Part shown: in pieces, positions 7,055 to 16,714 of the stretch
Layout: each line of letters opens with the position of its first letter
Numbering within the stretch: the first letter of the stretch is position 1
From: an uncultured bacterium
GTDB taxonomy: Bacteria > Actinomycetota > Actinomycetes > S36-B12 > CAIYMF01
Reading direction: 5' to 3'
Assembly (NCBI GenBank): GCA_903826575.1
Contig: CAIKEU010000004.1
Span: 1 to 39,768 of the forward strand
Length of the DNA: 39,768 bases
The notes under the pieces: generated by a model
Seen by the model: only the letters and a program-made list of their open reading frames with translations
Database searches by the model: none
Told to the model about the DNA's origin: nothing
Program-made: the position numbers and the translations under genes

Positions 7055-9094
7055 TTACGACGTTTCCTCGGTGAGCTCGTCGAGCCGGGTCAGACTTTGA
7101 CGAACGCGCTCGCCGTCGGTGGTGAACCAAAATGGCGGTAGCGATCTACGCAGGTAATCCCCGTACCGCGCGGTGGCAAGTCGAGGATCAAGAATGGCCA
7201 CAACACCTCGGTCTGTCGACGACCTGATGAGCCGCCCAACCCCTTGAGCCAGAAGCAAAGCGGCGCGCGGCACCGAAATCGAGGTGAACCCGTTGCCACC
7301 TGATTGTTCGGCCGCCCGTGAGCGTGCCGCGACAAGAGGATCGTCCGGGCGAGGGAAAGGGATGCGATCGATCACTACGAGGTGACAGGCCTCGCCCGGC
7401 ACATCAACGCCCTGCCACAGCGACAGCGTGCCTAGCAAGACTGAACGGGGTGAGGCGGAGAATCGAGACACCAGATCTGCAACCGAGTCACCGCGCTTCT
7501 GCACAAGTACTTCAACGTCAAGCGGCACGATTCCGCGATCAAGCAAGCGATCGGGTAACTCCTCGGCCAAGAATTCGGCTGCGCGTTCAACACCGCGCCA
7601 CGACGAAAATAACGCCAACGTACGTCCACCCGCAGCGGCAATGAGATCTGCAAGCTCCGCCATCGCTGCGGTGTCGGTGCCATCTCGACCCGGTGGGGGT
7701 ATTGATGCTGCGACGTAGAGGATCCCCTGGCGCTCATAGTCAAATGGCGATCCCACATCAAGTGACGACCACGATCCAGCAGCCGACGACGTGCCATCGG
7801 ATGGAAGTCCGAAACTGCGGGCCATCGGCTCGAAAGATCCACCGAGTTGCAATGTGGCTGACGTAACGACAACCCGAGAAACATCAAACAGTTGCGTGCG
7901 CAACAGGCCAGCCACAGACAGCGGAGCGATTCGAAGAGTCGGGGTTCGACGATCCCCCGGATCGAGCCAGGCAACTGCCTCGTCGTCGAGCGAGAGGAGA
8001 TCCCCGGCGACGTCATGAACTTCGCCAAGCAGTCCACGGGCTCGCTGACGGGCCGCTAGTGCCTCTGGATCGTCCTTACTCGACGAGTCACCTGCCAACG
8101 CAGTTATCGCGGCGTGAGTGGCGTCCCTAACTGCTGCCAGAGCCAACAGCAATCCCCCGCTGATCTTTTCAACTCGAATCGGGCCGAGAAGCCCATCGGC
8201 CATCATCTCAAGCTCGATCCCGATCGCCTCAGCAGCCGATTCGAGCCGGTCTGCCACATCCGCGTCGATGAGTCGGCGCGTTCGAGACAGAGCCCGTTCC
8301 ACATCCCCTGCTGCCAGTTCACTGGTTACCGCAGCCGTGGCACGATCAACGAGTTCATGACCTTCGTCAATGACGACCGCATCGTGATCGGGAAGCACCG
8401 GCGCGTTATCGAGGGTGTGGATAGCCAACATGGCGTGATTGGTTACAACGATGTCCGATTTACTAGCTCGCTCACGCGCCGCCTCAGCGAAACACTCCTG
8501 ACCGTAGACACACTTAGCGGCACCGACACATTCGCGGCCCGACACCGACACGCCACGCCACACCCGACCATCGACAGTGAACGGTAGATCGTCCCGATCA
8601 CCCGTCTCGGTGGCGTCGACCCACTCTCGTAATGCCTTGGCCTGCTTGCCGAGAACGGTAGTTGGAGCCGCAAAGAGAGCATCGTCATCAGAGTCTTCGC
8701 GATCATCAGCGCCACGATGCAGTCGATCAAGGCAGACGTAATTGTGTCTCCCCTTCAACACCGCGAAGGTCGGCCGCCGACCTATGACTGGCTCAACTGC
8801 ATCCGCGAGCCGCGGCAAATCGCGGCTGATCAGCTGATGCTGGAGATTTAGAGTAGCCGTCGCGACAATTACTCGCTGCTCGGGTGACGTGGCATGCAGA
8901 ACACTCGGTACGAGATATCCCAACGACTTACCCGTGCCCGTACCGGCCTGCACGAGCAGATGCCCACCCCCAGCCAGGGTTCGGGCAACCGCGTCGGCCA
9001 TATGAACCTGCCCCGGCCGGTCTTCGCCTCCGATGGCCTCGATCGCAGCCGTTAAAGCGCTGCCGACATCGCCGACCTCGGCTGATTCATCCAC
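7055..9094 (-). CDS. DinG/XPD-type ATP-dependent DNA helicase
   Basis: Predicted 679-residue superfamily 2 helicase that likely unwinds DNA 5' to 3' during repair. Walker A is QAGTGTGKSLGYLVP (about residues 50-65), and the Walker B/DEAH-like box is VVIDEGHEL. Between them lie a candidate iron-sulfur cysteine in YVCLDRL and three more in ECVGAAKCVYGQECF, the spacing seen in XPD/DinG enzymes. Motif VI is seen in LLLAQGVGRLIRSSTDRG. The ATG at 9094 has only a weak ribosome-binding site. The gene faces lexA tail to tail, but I saw no LexA box before it. A close DinG/YoaA relative in actinomycetes is often annotated only as ATP-dependent DNA helicase, so I give no symbol. Confidence 0.9.
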   Translation of the reverse strand: MDESAEVGDVGSALTAAIEAIGGEDRPGQVHMADAVARTLAGGGHLLVQAGTGTGKSLGYLVPSVLHATSPEQRVIVATATLNLQHQLISRDLPRLADAVEPVIGRRPTFAVLKGRHNYVCLDRLHRGADDREDSDDDALFAAPTTVLGKQAKALREWVDATETGDRDDLPFTVDGRVWRGVSVSGRECVGAAKCVYGQECFAEAARERASKSDIVVTNHAMLAIHTLDNAPVLPDHDAVVIDEGHELVDRATAAVTSELAAGDVERALSRTRRLIDADVADRLESAAEAIGIELEMMADGLLGPIRVEKISGGLLLALAAVRDATHAAITALAGDSSSKDDPEALAARQRARGLLGEVHDVAGDLLSLDDEAVAWLDPGDRRTPTLRIAPLSVAGLLRTQLFDVSRVVVTSATLQLGGSFEPMARSFGLPSDGTSSAAGSWSSLDVGSPFDYERQGILYVAASIPPPGRDGTDTAAMAELADLIAAAGGRTLALFSSWRGVERAAEFLAEELPDRLLDRGIVPLDVEVLVQKRGDSVADLVSRFSASPRSVLLGTLSLWQGVDVPGEACHLVVIDRIPFPRPDDPLVAARSRAAEQSGGNGFTSISVPRAALLLAQGVGRLIRSSTDRGVVAILDPRLATARYGDYLRRSLPPFWFTTDGERVRQSLTRLDELTEETS

Positions 9095-9208
9095 TGCACG
9101 ATCAAACCACTAGTCAGACACTTGTCGGCGCCGCCATCCCCACCAGCGGTCAAGAAACGATCAACAGGTGACGAATGAACCTGAGTGCCAACTCGACCTG
9201 CAGGCCGC

Positions 9209-12046
9209 TTACAGGTCTGATGCAAAATCCAAAATGGGTTGCTGTGCGAAGGCAGATGACGAATCAGGGCCGTACTCGCCTTGTCGGTCCAGCGCCACGA
9301 GAAGTTCGGCAAGCGGCATGGCCTTGGCAAAAAGCCACCCTTGGGCATATCTGGCGCCGGCTTTCATGATCGCCTCGAGCTCAGCTTCAGTCTCAACGCC
9401 TTCGACTACCGGCGGTGAGCTCAAAGCCTCTCCGAGAACGACGATCGCCTCGGTCAGTCTTTCTAAATTGGGCTTGCTATCAATGCCCTGCACAAAGGAC
9501 CGATCAATTTTGATGTAGTCAACCGGGAAGTGAGCGAGGTAACCCAGGGATGAATAGCCCACACCAAAATCATCAATCGCGATCTTGAGACCAAGTGAAT
9601 TGATGCGCTCAAGGACGGTCGTCGCTTCCTGGACGCTGGCAATGGCTGACTCTGTCACTTCAACAGTCAGCTGCGCTGACGGTGCCCCATGTCGGTCAAG
9701 TGCACTACCCAGATCGGCGAGCAACTGGCCTGTGAGTTGATCTGCCGAGATGTTGAAGCTTAGGTTGAAATCGCCATCGTATGGGTGTTGCTTCGAGATC
9801 GAGGCCAGCGCCGCCACTGCACGATCAACCGCTAGCGCCCGTAAATCGCCGCCCAGGCCCAGATCGTCTATCTGTTCAATGAACTCATACGCCGAAAGCA
9901 ACCCACGCTCTGGATGATTCCAGCGCAGCAAAGCTTCCGCTCCCGTGATCCGACGCGAGGGCAGGCGAACGATCGGCTGGAAATGCATGACGAATTCGTT
10001 GTCGGCGAATGCCTGACGAAGTTGATTTTCAATGTGTACGCGTTGCAGCAGAGCATCATGCATGTGGTGCTCGAATCGCAGGATTTCCATATGTGATGTT
10101 GATCGGGCTCGTGACAACGCCAGATCAGCATTACGAAGAAGCCCTTCCGCACCCTCATGCCCAAGATCGTTCACGCTGTATCCGGCACTCGCAGACATGA
10201 CGATGACGCGACCATCGCTTAATACCAAAGCACTCAGAAACCGCTGAATTCTTTCGAAGATCAAGGTGGCCGATCGATCAATCTGATGACCGACGACCAA
10301 GATCCCAAACTCATCGCCGCCGATGCGCGACACCACATCCCACGGCCGAACACAACGCGCCAATCCGTCAGCTACGATCGTGAGCACCTCGTCACCTACC
10401 GAATGTCCGAGTGAATCGTTAACAGCCCGAAAACCGTTGAGATCTATGGCGATTATCCCGACAGTATCCGGATCCGATTGTGCAAGTGCGCGATTGGTGT
10501 CGCGTCTCAATGCAGCCAAATTGGCGAGCCCCGTCAACATGTCTGCGTCCGCGCGAGCATCCAGTAACTCACGTATTCGCAGTGCATCAGTTACATCTCT
10601 CGAAGTGACTACATAGCCGGACAGCGGACCCTGCGCATCTATTACAGGAGAGATCGTCGATTCAGTGTGGATGTATCCGCCCGCTCTCGACAGCAGGCTC
10701 ATCTCCAGCGAAACCGATCGCAGTTGGTCCTTGGCAATTGCCTCTACGGCCGCCGAGACAGCCGCTCGGTCGTTAGCGGCTACCAACTCCATGAATGGAT
10801 GACCGCTCCAGGACGTCGGCGAATGTCCGAGAACTCTAGCCACCGAAGGTGATTGATAACCGATATTTCCTTGAGCATCAACAAGTGTGACGACGTCATT
10901 CGACTCATTAACTAAAGCCTTAAACCACTGCTGTTCAGTACTTTCGACGAGATCGCGCTGACTAACGCTGGATGAGTCGACTGCCGCTTCATGTGGGCTG
11001 TCACCTCGAATCTGAACCAGTTGCAAGATCAGGAGCAAGGTCGCCGCAACCGCCACGACAAGCGCGAATGTACCGATCTGGTTGCCGCTCGCAAGCTCCC
11101 ACATAAAGACCCCAACGGCCAGAAGCGGTGGGGTAAACGGGATGAACCTGGCCGAGCGCTGGGAATCCAACGTCTGAGAAACAGGTTCACTTATCGAATT
11201 CGCGACGTCACTAATCGCCTGAGCATCGTCAGGTGGCCTCATTGCCGCCGCGATGCCACACCACCCCGCAACAATTACCCCGACGATCGCTATCGCCAGC
11301 GGCACGTTGAAACCATGATCCCCGACTTCGACGGCGAGTAGATCTGAACCAAGGAATATGAGCGCCCAAAGCCACCACAGCCACAATTGGGTAGCGCCCA
11401 ACACAGGGGCAAATTGGTTGCGGGTTATAAGCCACACCACGCCTGCGCCACCTAGCGCTTGGGCTACCAAGATAACTCCGATGACCACGGGGTGATCAGC
11501 GGCCGCGAATTCATCCCTACGAAACTGAGCCAAAATGGCGAGAAAGGCCAACAAGGCGATGAAGAAGTCGAGAAGAGCGATCCGCCGCTCAGCCGCGCTG
11601 ATCGGCGCAACTGGCATCAGATGTAGTGCAGCGGCAGTGAACATCGGCGCCGCAAGGCACACTCCCACCTTGAGGAATCCGCCGCCGACCCAAGCACCAC
11701 TGAATCCGGCCGCCACAAGAAGTAGCGCCGGGAATGCGTAGAGAATGATGAAGCCGGCAAGTACAAAGTTGAAACCTCGACGGCGACGTTGGCTCAGTTC
11801 ACGACGGGAACGATCGCGAAAAGCGACGACTCCTGCCGCTACGGTCAATGCGGCAACGAGCGCTAAAGCGAGCTGACTCAGAGCGCGATTGTCGCTTACG
11901 GCGATCGCGAGGATGGCCCCGATCGACGCGACGATACATATCCCGGCAACACCGATGAGCTTCTTGCGTAACTCTTTCGCGGTCGACGACGAGTCAGTAC
12001 TCAATCCCGAATCCTCCGTCCCCGACTCCGATGCTGACGCATACAC
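9209..12046 (-). CDS. Membrane PAS-GGDEF-EAL protein (c-di-GMP turnover)
   Basis: Predicted 945-residue multi-pass membrane signalling protein. About ten hydrophobic segments fill residues 30-345, a PAS domain spans about 370-490, then come GGDEF (495-630) and EAL (665-920). Catalytic motifs are intact: RIGGDEF for diguanylate cyclase, with RPWD five residues upstream as the inhibitory I-site; EALLRW, the Asn in FNISADQ, EVTESA, IDDFGVGYSS, YIKIDRSF and VEGVET for phosphodiesterase. The late motif reads QGWLFAKAM rather than the usual QGYxFxKP. It could make, degrade or switch between both activities. The ATG at 12046 has a weak start context (a GTG lies one codon upstream). It lies between hflX and the helicase and is probably accessory. 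The sensed signal is unknown. Confidence 0.93.
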   Translation of the reverse strand: MYASASESGTEDSGLSTDSSSTAKELRKKLIGVAGICIVASIGAILAIAVSDNRALSQLALALVAALTVAAGVVAFRDRSRRELSQRRRRGFNFVLAGFIILYAFPALLLVAAGFSGAWVGGGFLKVGVCLAAPMFTAAALHLMPVAPISAAERRIALLDFFIALLAFLAILAQFRRDEFAAADHPVVIGVILVAQALGGAGVVWLITRNQFAPVLGATQLWLWWLWALIFLGSDLLAVEVGDHGFNVPLAIAIVGVIVAGWCGIAAAMRPPDDAQAISDVANSISEPVSQTLDSQRSARFIPFTPPLLAVGVFMWELASGNQIGTFALVVAVAATLLLILQLVQIRGDSPHEAAVDSSSVSQRDLVESTEQQWFKALVNESNDVVTLVDAQGNIGYQSPSVARVLGHSPTSWSGHPFMELVAANDRAAVSAAVEAIAKDQLRSVSLEMSLLSRAGGYIHTESTISPVIDAQGPLSGYVVTSRDVTDALRIRELLDARADADMLTGLANLAALRRDTNRALAQSDPDTVGIIAIDLNGFRAVNDSLGHSVGDEVLTIVADGLARCVRPWDVVSRIGGDEFGILVVGHQIDRSATLIFERIQRFLSALVLSDGRVIVMSASAGYSVNDLGHEGAEGLLRNADLALSRARSTSHMEILRFEHHMHDALLQRVHIENQLRQAFADNEFVMHFQPIVRLPSRRITGAEALLRWNHPERGLLSAYEFIEQIDDLGLGGDLRALAVDRAVAALASISKQHPYDGDFNLSFNISADQLTGQLLADLGSALDRHGAPSAQLTVEVTESAIASVQEATTVLERINSLGLKIAIDDFGVGYSSLGYLAHFPVDYIKIDRSFVQGIDSKPNLERLTEAIVVLGEALSSPPVVEGVETEAELEAIMKAGARYAQGWLFAKAMPLAELLVALDRQGEYGPDSSSAFAQQPILDFASDL

Positions 12047-12126
12047 GCCAGAACCCCACGCTCAGCGGATCAGCAGACATAGTTTGCCTGATTAGCGAAC
12101 CCGGTTGCAGAAATTGAGGTACACAT

Positions 12127-12146
12127 GCCGCCTATTTCTTGGCGGC
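12127..12146. repeat. Short GC-rich inverted repeat between hflX and the GGDEF/EAL gene
   Basis: GCCGCC and GGCGGC flank an 8-base loop in the 153-bp gap 12047-12199. No T-tract follows on either strand, so a terminator role for hflX is only possible. Nothing else was recognised in this gap. Confidence 0.3.
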
Positions 12147-12199
12147 CGAGGACGAACAGGGGCCAAGTCACCAGTCCCGTGGTGGCCAGAACAACTCAT

Positions 12200-13663
12200 T
12201 TAGCTGGTGGCAACCTCTGTGAGATCTTTACCGAGGCCTTCACCAACGCGCCCAACGATTCGCGTTCCCGCCTCAATGTGCTCAACAACGTCCAGCTCAC
12301 CCTCACGGTATGCGCGGGCCACCAGATCACCACGGTCATAGGGAACGATCACATCGACCTGCATTGGCGCGTGAGGGAGCTCGTCCTCGATGAGTGACAG
12401 AAGCTTGTCGATGCCTTCACCGGTGCGCGCGCTTACGGCGACGGAATGCGGCTCACGACGCAGCAACCTTGCCATCACGTCAGATTCAGCGGAATCAGAC
12501 TTGTTGACCACCACCAACTCCGGCACGTCCTGCGCGCCGATATCAGCTAACACAGCGCGCACAGCCGTCAATTGTGACTCAGGTTCGTCGTCACTACCGT
12601 CAACGACGTGGACGATCAAATCAGCATCAGCAACTTCTTCGAGCGTGGAACGAAACGCCTCGACTAGTTGATGAGGTAGGTGGCGGACAAAACCGACCGT
12701 GTCGGTGACAGTCATTTCCCGCCCACTCGGCGTGATTGCCTTGCGCACGGTGGGATCGAGAGTGGCGAAGAGCGCGTCCTCCACCAACACACCGGCTCCA
12801 GTGAGCTGGTTAAGCAGACTGGACTTCCCGGCATTCGTATAACCCGCAATGACGACGCTTGGAACCCCATGACGTTTACGGTCGCGTCGCTGGGTATCGC
12901 GCGCCGTCTTCATCTCTTTGATTTCCCGACGAAGCTTGGCCATCGAGGCATTAATCCGTCGACGATCGGTCTCAATTTTTGTTTCACCGGGTCCACGAGT
13001 ACCGACACCACCGGTGCCACCACCGCCCATACCACCGGCCTGACGCGAGAGCGATTCACCCCAACCACGCAGTCGGGGCAGCAGGTACTGCATCTGAGCT
13101 AGAGATACCTGGGCCTTACCCTCACGACTACGCGCATGTTGGGCGAAGATATCGAGGATCAACCAAGTGCGATCGACAACCTTTACCTTGACGACGTCTT
13201 CCAATTGGCGCAGCTGGCCCGGCGAAAGTTCACCATCGCAAATAACCGTATCTGCGGCGTTGGCCACCACGATCGCACGTAGTTCCTTAGCCTTGCCCGA
13301 GCCGATATATGTTGCAGGGTCTGGCCGATCGCGGCGTTGCATAACGCCGTCCACAACGACCGATCCGGCAGTCTCGGCAAGCCTGGCTAACTCTTCGAGG
13401 CTTCGTTCCGCGTCGCGAACGGTGCCTTCAGTCCACACGCCGACCAGAACAACCCGCTCCAGACGAATCTGGCGATACTCAACCTCGGTGACATCGTCGA
13501 GTTCGGTCGAAAGGCCCGCAACCCGTCGAAGGGCAGCACGGTCAGACAGATCCATCGACCCTGTCGTTGGATCGTTACCTACACCGACAGTTTCGTAGTA
13601 CTGATCGTCGCTGAAGTCGCCGATCTCGTCGGTGGCACCTGCATCGAGCTCACTGTGTTTCAT
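12200..13663 (-). CDS. hflX: Ribosome-associated GTPase HflX
   Basis: Predicted 487-residue GTPase that binds and splits or rescues stalled ribosomes. The N-terminal HflX domain (about residues 70-180, with DPATYIGSGKAKEL and DGELSPGQLRQLED) is followed by a Gly-rich loop and GTRGPGETKIETDRRRI. The G domain then follows: G1 GYTNAGKSSLLN, G3 DTVGFVRHLP and G4 NKSD. The ATG at 13663 is supported by GAGGA just upstream. The gene follows dapF after 77 bp, the conserved actinomycete order miaA-dapF-hflX. The acidic first 50 residues are family-variable. Confidence 0.97.
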   Translation of the reverse strand: MKHSELDAGATDEIGDFSDDQYYETVGVGNDPTTGSMDLSDRAALRRVAGLSTELDDVTEVEYRQIRLERVVLVGVWTEGTVRDAERSLEELARLAETAGSVVVDGVMQRRDRPDPATYIGSGKAKELRAIVVANAADTVICDGELSPGQLRQLEDVVKVKVVDRTWLILDIFAQHARSREGKAQVSLAQMQYLLPRLRGWGESLSRQAGGMGGGGTGGVGTRGPGETKIETDRRRINASMAKLRREIKEMKTARDTQRRDRKRHGVPSVVIAGYTNAGKSSLLNQLTGAGVLVEDALFATLDPTVRKAITPSGREMTVTDTVGFVRHLPHQLVEAFRSTLEEVADADLIVHVVDGSDDEPESQLTAVRAVLADIGAQDVPELVVVNKSDSAESDVMARLLRREPHSVAVSARTGEGIDKLLSLIEDELPHAPMQVDVIVPYDRGDLVARAYREGELDVVEHIEAGTRIVGRVGEGLGKDLTEVATS

Positions 13664-13740
13664 ATGTCCTCAAGACTGTCACGCAAAATCACGGTTTACC
13701 ACTCAATTTGCGCCGAACCCAGCCATCAAGTCCGGACTTT

Positions 13741-14661
13741 TCATCGTTCGGATGAGCCCCAACCTAGAACCAGTGAAGCGACGAGTGTGGCTGGTCCCCG
13801 GAGGTACAGATTCTGATTCAGATCTCGGCGCACCGTCACCGAACCACCCGGCGATTCCACCTGATAGGAAACTTCGACGGGCGCCTGATCGCGCGCAGCC
13901 GCTGCCCACATTGTGGCAACAGAACCGGTACCGCAGGCCATCGTTTCGCCGACCCCGCGTTCATGTACTCGAAGCATGAGGTGACGTTCACTAACGCGGA
14001 TCACGAATTCGACATTTGCAGACTCAGGGAATACTGCTGCCGGCTCAATACCAGGCTTTTTTGTCAGATCGAGAGAGGCTAAAACGTGGGAAGCGTTCTC
14101 GCCAGGGGCTAATTCGTCTTCAACGAAGACAACACAGTGCGGGTTCGAGGTGAGCACCGGTGAACCGTTCCAGGCACGGTCGCCGACCGTCACACACGGC
14201 ATGGCACCAACAGCGGGAGTCGTCGCCTGCCCCATGTTGATTTCGACGTCACCATCGTCATGCAGTTGAACCGCACACGGGCCGCGACGAGTGGCAATGG
14301 AGAAATCCGATGTCGTCTCCAATCCGGTCACGTGCAGGTAGCGCGCAAAAACTCGAGCGCCGTTGCCGCACATCTCAGCGAGCGAGCCATCGGCGTTGCG
14401 ATAATCCATGAACCACGCAGCCTGCGAGGCCTGACCTGACACCTCAGGCGCTAACGCAGTTGGCACTATGCGCAGAACGCCATCACCACCGACGCCGCGA
14501 TGGCGGTCACACAGGGCGCGCACCTGCTCGGGCGCGAGATCCAGCACACCTTCCGGATCTGGTACGAGGACAAAGTCATTACCTGTTCCGTGGCCTTTGA
14601 CGACCCGCAGCCCACTAAGGCGTGCAAGCGCGCTATCACGGACGCTAACTGTCTCGGTCAC
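13741..14661 (-). CDS. dapF: Diaminopimelate epimerase
   Basis: Predicted 306-residue cytoplasmic enzyme that converts LL- to meso-diaminopimelate for lysine and peptidoglycan. Both catalytic cysteines are visible, in EMCGNGARVFARYL and ETMACGTGSVATMW, and the GHGTGNDFVLVPDPEG start of the fold is intact. The GTG at 14661 lies 9 bp after the glycosyltransferase stop. No Shine-Dalgarno sequence is seen, but TAGACT occurs 6 nt before the GTG, so a leaderless transcript within the operon is plausible. It pairs with dapA at the far end of the window for the same pathway. Confidence 0.96.
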   Translation of the reverse strand: MTETVSVRDSALARLSGLRVVKGHGTGNDFVLVPDPEGVLDLAPEQVRALCDRHRGVGGDGVLRIVPTALAPEVSGQASQAAWFMDYRNADGSLAEMCGNGARVFARYLHVTGLETTSDFSIATRRGPCAVQLHDDGDVEINMGQATTPAVGAMPCVTVGDRAWNGSPVLTSNPHCVVFVEDELAPGENASHVLASLDLTKKPGIEPAAVFPESANVEFVIRVSERHLMLRVHERGVGETMACGTGSVATMWAAAARDQAPVEVSYQVESPGGSVTVRRDLNQNLYLRGPATLVASLVLGWGSSER

Positions 14662-14667
14662 AACGCA

Positions 14668-14673
14668 AGTCTA
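14668..14673 (-). promoter_or_regulatory. Candidate leaderless -10 element of dapF
   Basis: TAGACT on the minus strand lies 6 nt before the GTG start. It overlaps the stop codon of the upstream glycosyltransferase gene. The TANNNT-N6-start layout is the known leaderless promoter form of actinobacteria. Confidence 0.45.
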
Positions 14674-15804
14674 GGCGAGTTCGGCGGCTCGAGCGTAGGC
14701 GTCCTGAACCAGCTCAAGAACATTCGGCCATGACTCGATGGGCTCGGTAGCTCGATTATGTTCCGCGATGCGAGCGCGCAACGAATCATCGACAGCCAGA
14801 CGCACTATATTTGCCACCATGCCACCGTCGGTAGTGGCCAAGAGGCCCTCAACTTCGTCATGAACAAATGATGCGATCCCAGTCGAGGCGTAGGCCAATA
14901 CTGGCAGCCCAGCAGTTCGCGCTTCTAGCGCTGCTATACCAAACGATTCCAAGAGCGCGGGCGCTATGAACACATCGGACGATGCCAGCGTCGACCGAAC
15001 CGCATCGGGAGTGAGCCGTCCGACAAGATCCACGGTGCAATTCGGCATTGACGTGTCGATAGCACGTCGCGTTCGCGATTCCAACGGGCCGTTGCCAACC
15101 ACGACAAGCCGAATTCGCTTGCCACGCGGTAGTCCGTGGGCCGCTTGCTGGACCATCGTTACCAGTGGCACCGACCGCTTGCGCGGCGCCAAACGCATGA
15201 CGGCGACGATGCGCAATTCGTCGCTATCCCCCGCTACCGGCACAACCCGCCAACGCGCAGCGTCGATTCCATTAGGTACCAGCGTGACAGGCACGGCCGC
15301 ACCGACAATACGGCGAATCGGTTCGGCGGCAGCATCACTCACCGCGGTGAGTGCAACCCCCCACGACGTCCACGACGTGATGTGTTCAGCTAACTGGGCA
15401 AGTGGTCGAAAGACCCCGCCCCACACACCGTGGATCGTGACGACGGTGGGTAGCCCTAGCCCTCGCGAAACCTTCGCACCTGGGTAGGCGAATGGCGAAA
15501 CGACGCCACCATGCACGTGAACTGCATCCGCGCCGGCCGCAACCCCGCCGGAACTCAACGCTGTGCGAATCTCTTTCACCACCCGCGGATGCACGGGCAG
15601 ATCCGCCGGCATTCGCGCTGTCACGCGATGAACCTTCACACCGTCGAGCACTTCGCTCCCATTACGAACTGCAGCACTCGGAGTCGCAGTGACGACGTGA
15701 ACGTCGTGGCCTTGTTCGGCTTGGCGGATAGCTAACGCTCGCACCTGCGTCTCGATACCGCCGAGTCGCGGCGCGTAGCAGTCACTGATGTGGACGATCC
15801 GCAC
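14671..15804 (-). CDS. GT4-family glycosyltransferase
   Basis: Predicted 377-residue GT-B fold glycosyltransferase that transfers a sugar from an activated donor to an unknown acceptor, probably at the inner membrane face. The N-terminal half starts VRIVHISDCYAPRLGGIETQ. The C-terminal half has LVPNGIDAARW, VGNGPLESR and the donor-site ESFGIAALE (the E-x7-E motif). The open frame extends to 15924, but I choose the GTG at 15804 because the protein then begins like its family. TACAGT also lies 6 nt upstream, and the longer form would run across the divergent deacetylase start. It ends 9 bp before dapF. It does not carry the typical MshA start, so a mycothiol role is unsupported. Confidence 0.85.
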   Translation of the reverse strand: MRIVHISDCYAPRLGGIETQVRALAIRQAEQGHDVHVVTATPSAAVRNGSEVLDGVKVHRVTARMPADLPVHPRVVKEIRTALSSGGVAAGADAVHVHGGVVSPFAYPGAKVSRGLGLPTVVTIHGVWGGVFRPLAQLAEHITSWTSWGVALTAVSDAAAEPIRRIVGAAVPVTLVPNGIDAARWRVVPVAGDSDELRIVAVMRLAPRKRSVPLVTMVQQAAHGLPRGKRIRLVVVGNGPLESRTRRAIDTSMPNCTVDLVGRLTPDAVRSTLASSDVFIAPALLESFGIAALEARTAGLPVLAYASTGIASFVHDEVEGLLATTDGGMVANIVRLAVDDSLRARIAEHNRATEPIESWPNVLELVQDAYARAAELA

Positions 15805-15810
15805 GTCCCG

Positions 15811-15816
15811 ACTGTA
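15811..15816 (-). promoter_or_regulatory. Candidate leaderless -10 element of the glycosyltransferase gene
   Basis: TACAGT lies exactly 6 nt before the GTG at 15804. It supports that start over the longer open frame. Confidence 0.45.
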
Positions 15817-15901
15817 TCCCCCGCCCCACGCCCCTGCCGACCTCGCCGACTTCAACACGCGCAAAGCCATCGCAAGCCTTTGTTGGATGTCAGAATGCAC
15901 T

Positions 15902-16714
15902 ATGCCCTTGTCGTCCGCCCGCACACTAGTTTTTGTTCACGCACATCCGGACGACGAAGCTTTCCTTACCTCAGGGACGATGGCACGTGCGTCGAAAGAA
16001 GGCCAACGGGTCGTTCTGGTCGTCGCGACCGATGGCGCGGCGGGCCTTGCCGCCGGTGAATTGACCGGTGATCTTGCGACCATTCGAGCTGCTGAACTTG
16101 ATGAAAGTGCGCGCATCCTGGGCGTCGCCCGCACAGTGCGACTTGGATACGCGGACTCCGGCCTGCACGGTGATGAGGTGCAGCAGGCTGGCGGGTCCGT
16201 GCCGCTCTGCCAAGCGTTAGTCGCTGATGTTGCCCAAGAGCTCGCTGAGATCCTGCGGGAAGAATGCGCGGATGTTCTCGTCACCTACGACCCCAACGGT
16301 GGCTACGGCCATCCAGACCACATCCGTGTTCACGACGTGTCTGTTCGAGCAGCCGAAATCGCCCGTACTCCATATGTTTTTGAGGCAACGGCTCCGCGCG
16401 ACCTGATCGTCAAGGCGCTGAAGCTCATCTCGACCTTTTACACATTCCCACCCGAGTTCGACCCAACTTCATTCGAACGCGCGTATCGCTCGAGCGCAGA
16501 AATCACGCACCGCGTCAACGTGCGTGACTACATAGGCCAGAAGCGAGCGTCCATGCGAGCGCACTCGTCGCAGGCCACCGCTGACTCTGGGGATCGCACA
16601 CTCGCAGCATTCCTACGCATCCCTCAACCGATCTTCAGATACGTCTTCGGCACCGAGTACTACGTGTTGCGCACAACCGCTAACGCTCGTTCGAGCACAT
16701 GCGGATCGTCGTAA
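15902..16714 (+). CDS. PIG-L family N-acetyl-sugar deacetylase
   Basis: Predicted 270-residue zinc-dependent deacetylase of the LmbE/PIG-L family, which removes acetyl groups from GlcNAc-type substrates. The zinc motif is FVHAHPDDEAF (residues 9-19) and the second metal site is GGYGHPDHIRVHD (about 135). The ATG at 15902 is the closest in-frame start before the first motif; an ATG at 15887 is an alternative, and neither has a good ribosome-binding site. The gene is divergent from the glycosyltransferase, so the two may act on one glycoconjugate (inference). Its last 55 bp overlap the 3' end of miaA on the other strand. MshB and Mca belong to this family, but I see nothing that decides between them. 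Confidence 0.87.
   Translation: MPLSSARTLVFVHAHPDDEAFLTSGTMARASKEGQRVVLVVATDGAAGLAAGELTGDLATIRAAELDESARILGVARTVRLGYADSGLHGDEVQQAGGSVPLCQALVADVAQELAEILREECADVLVTYDPNGGYGHPDHIRVHDVSVRAAEIARTPYVFEATAPRDLIVKALKLISTFYTFPPEFDPTSFERAYRSSAEITHRVNVRDYIGQKRASMRAHSSQATADSGDRTLAAFLRIPQPIFRYVFGTEYYVLRTTANARSSTCGSS

Noticed and set aside
15805-15924. Longer N-terminus for the glycosyltransferase (40 extra residues)
   Set aside because: It would run past the start of the divergent deacetylase gene and the extra residues look unlike the family; the GTG at 15804 has a -10-like element at the right spacing.
14671-16714. Mycothiol mshA-mshB pair
   Set aside because: The transferase lacks the typical MshA N-terminal sequence and the PIG-L family is broad, so the assignment would be over-reach.
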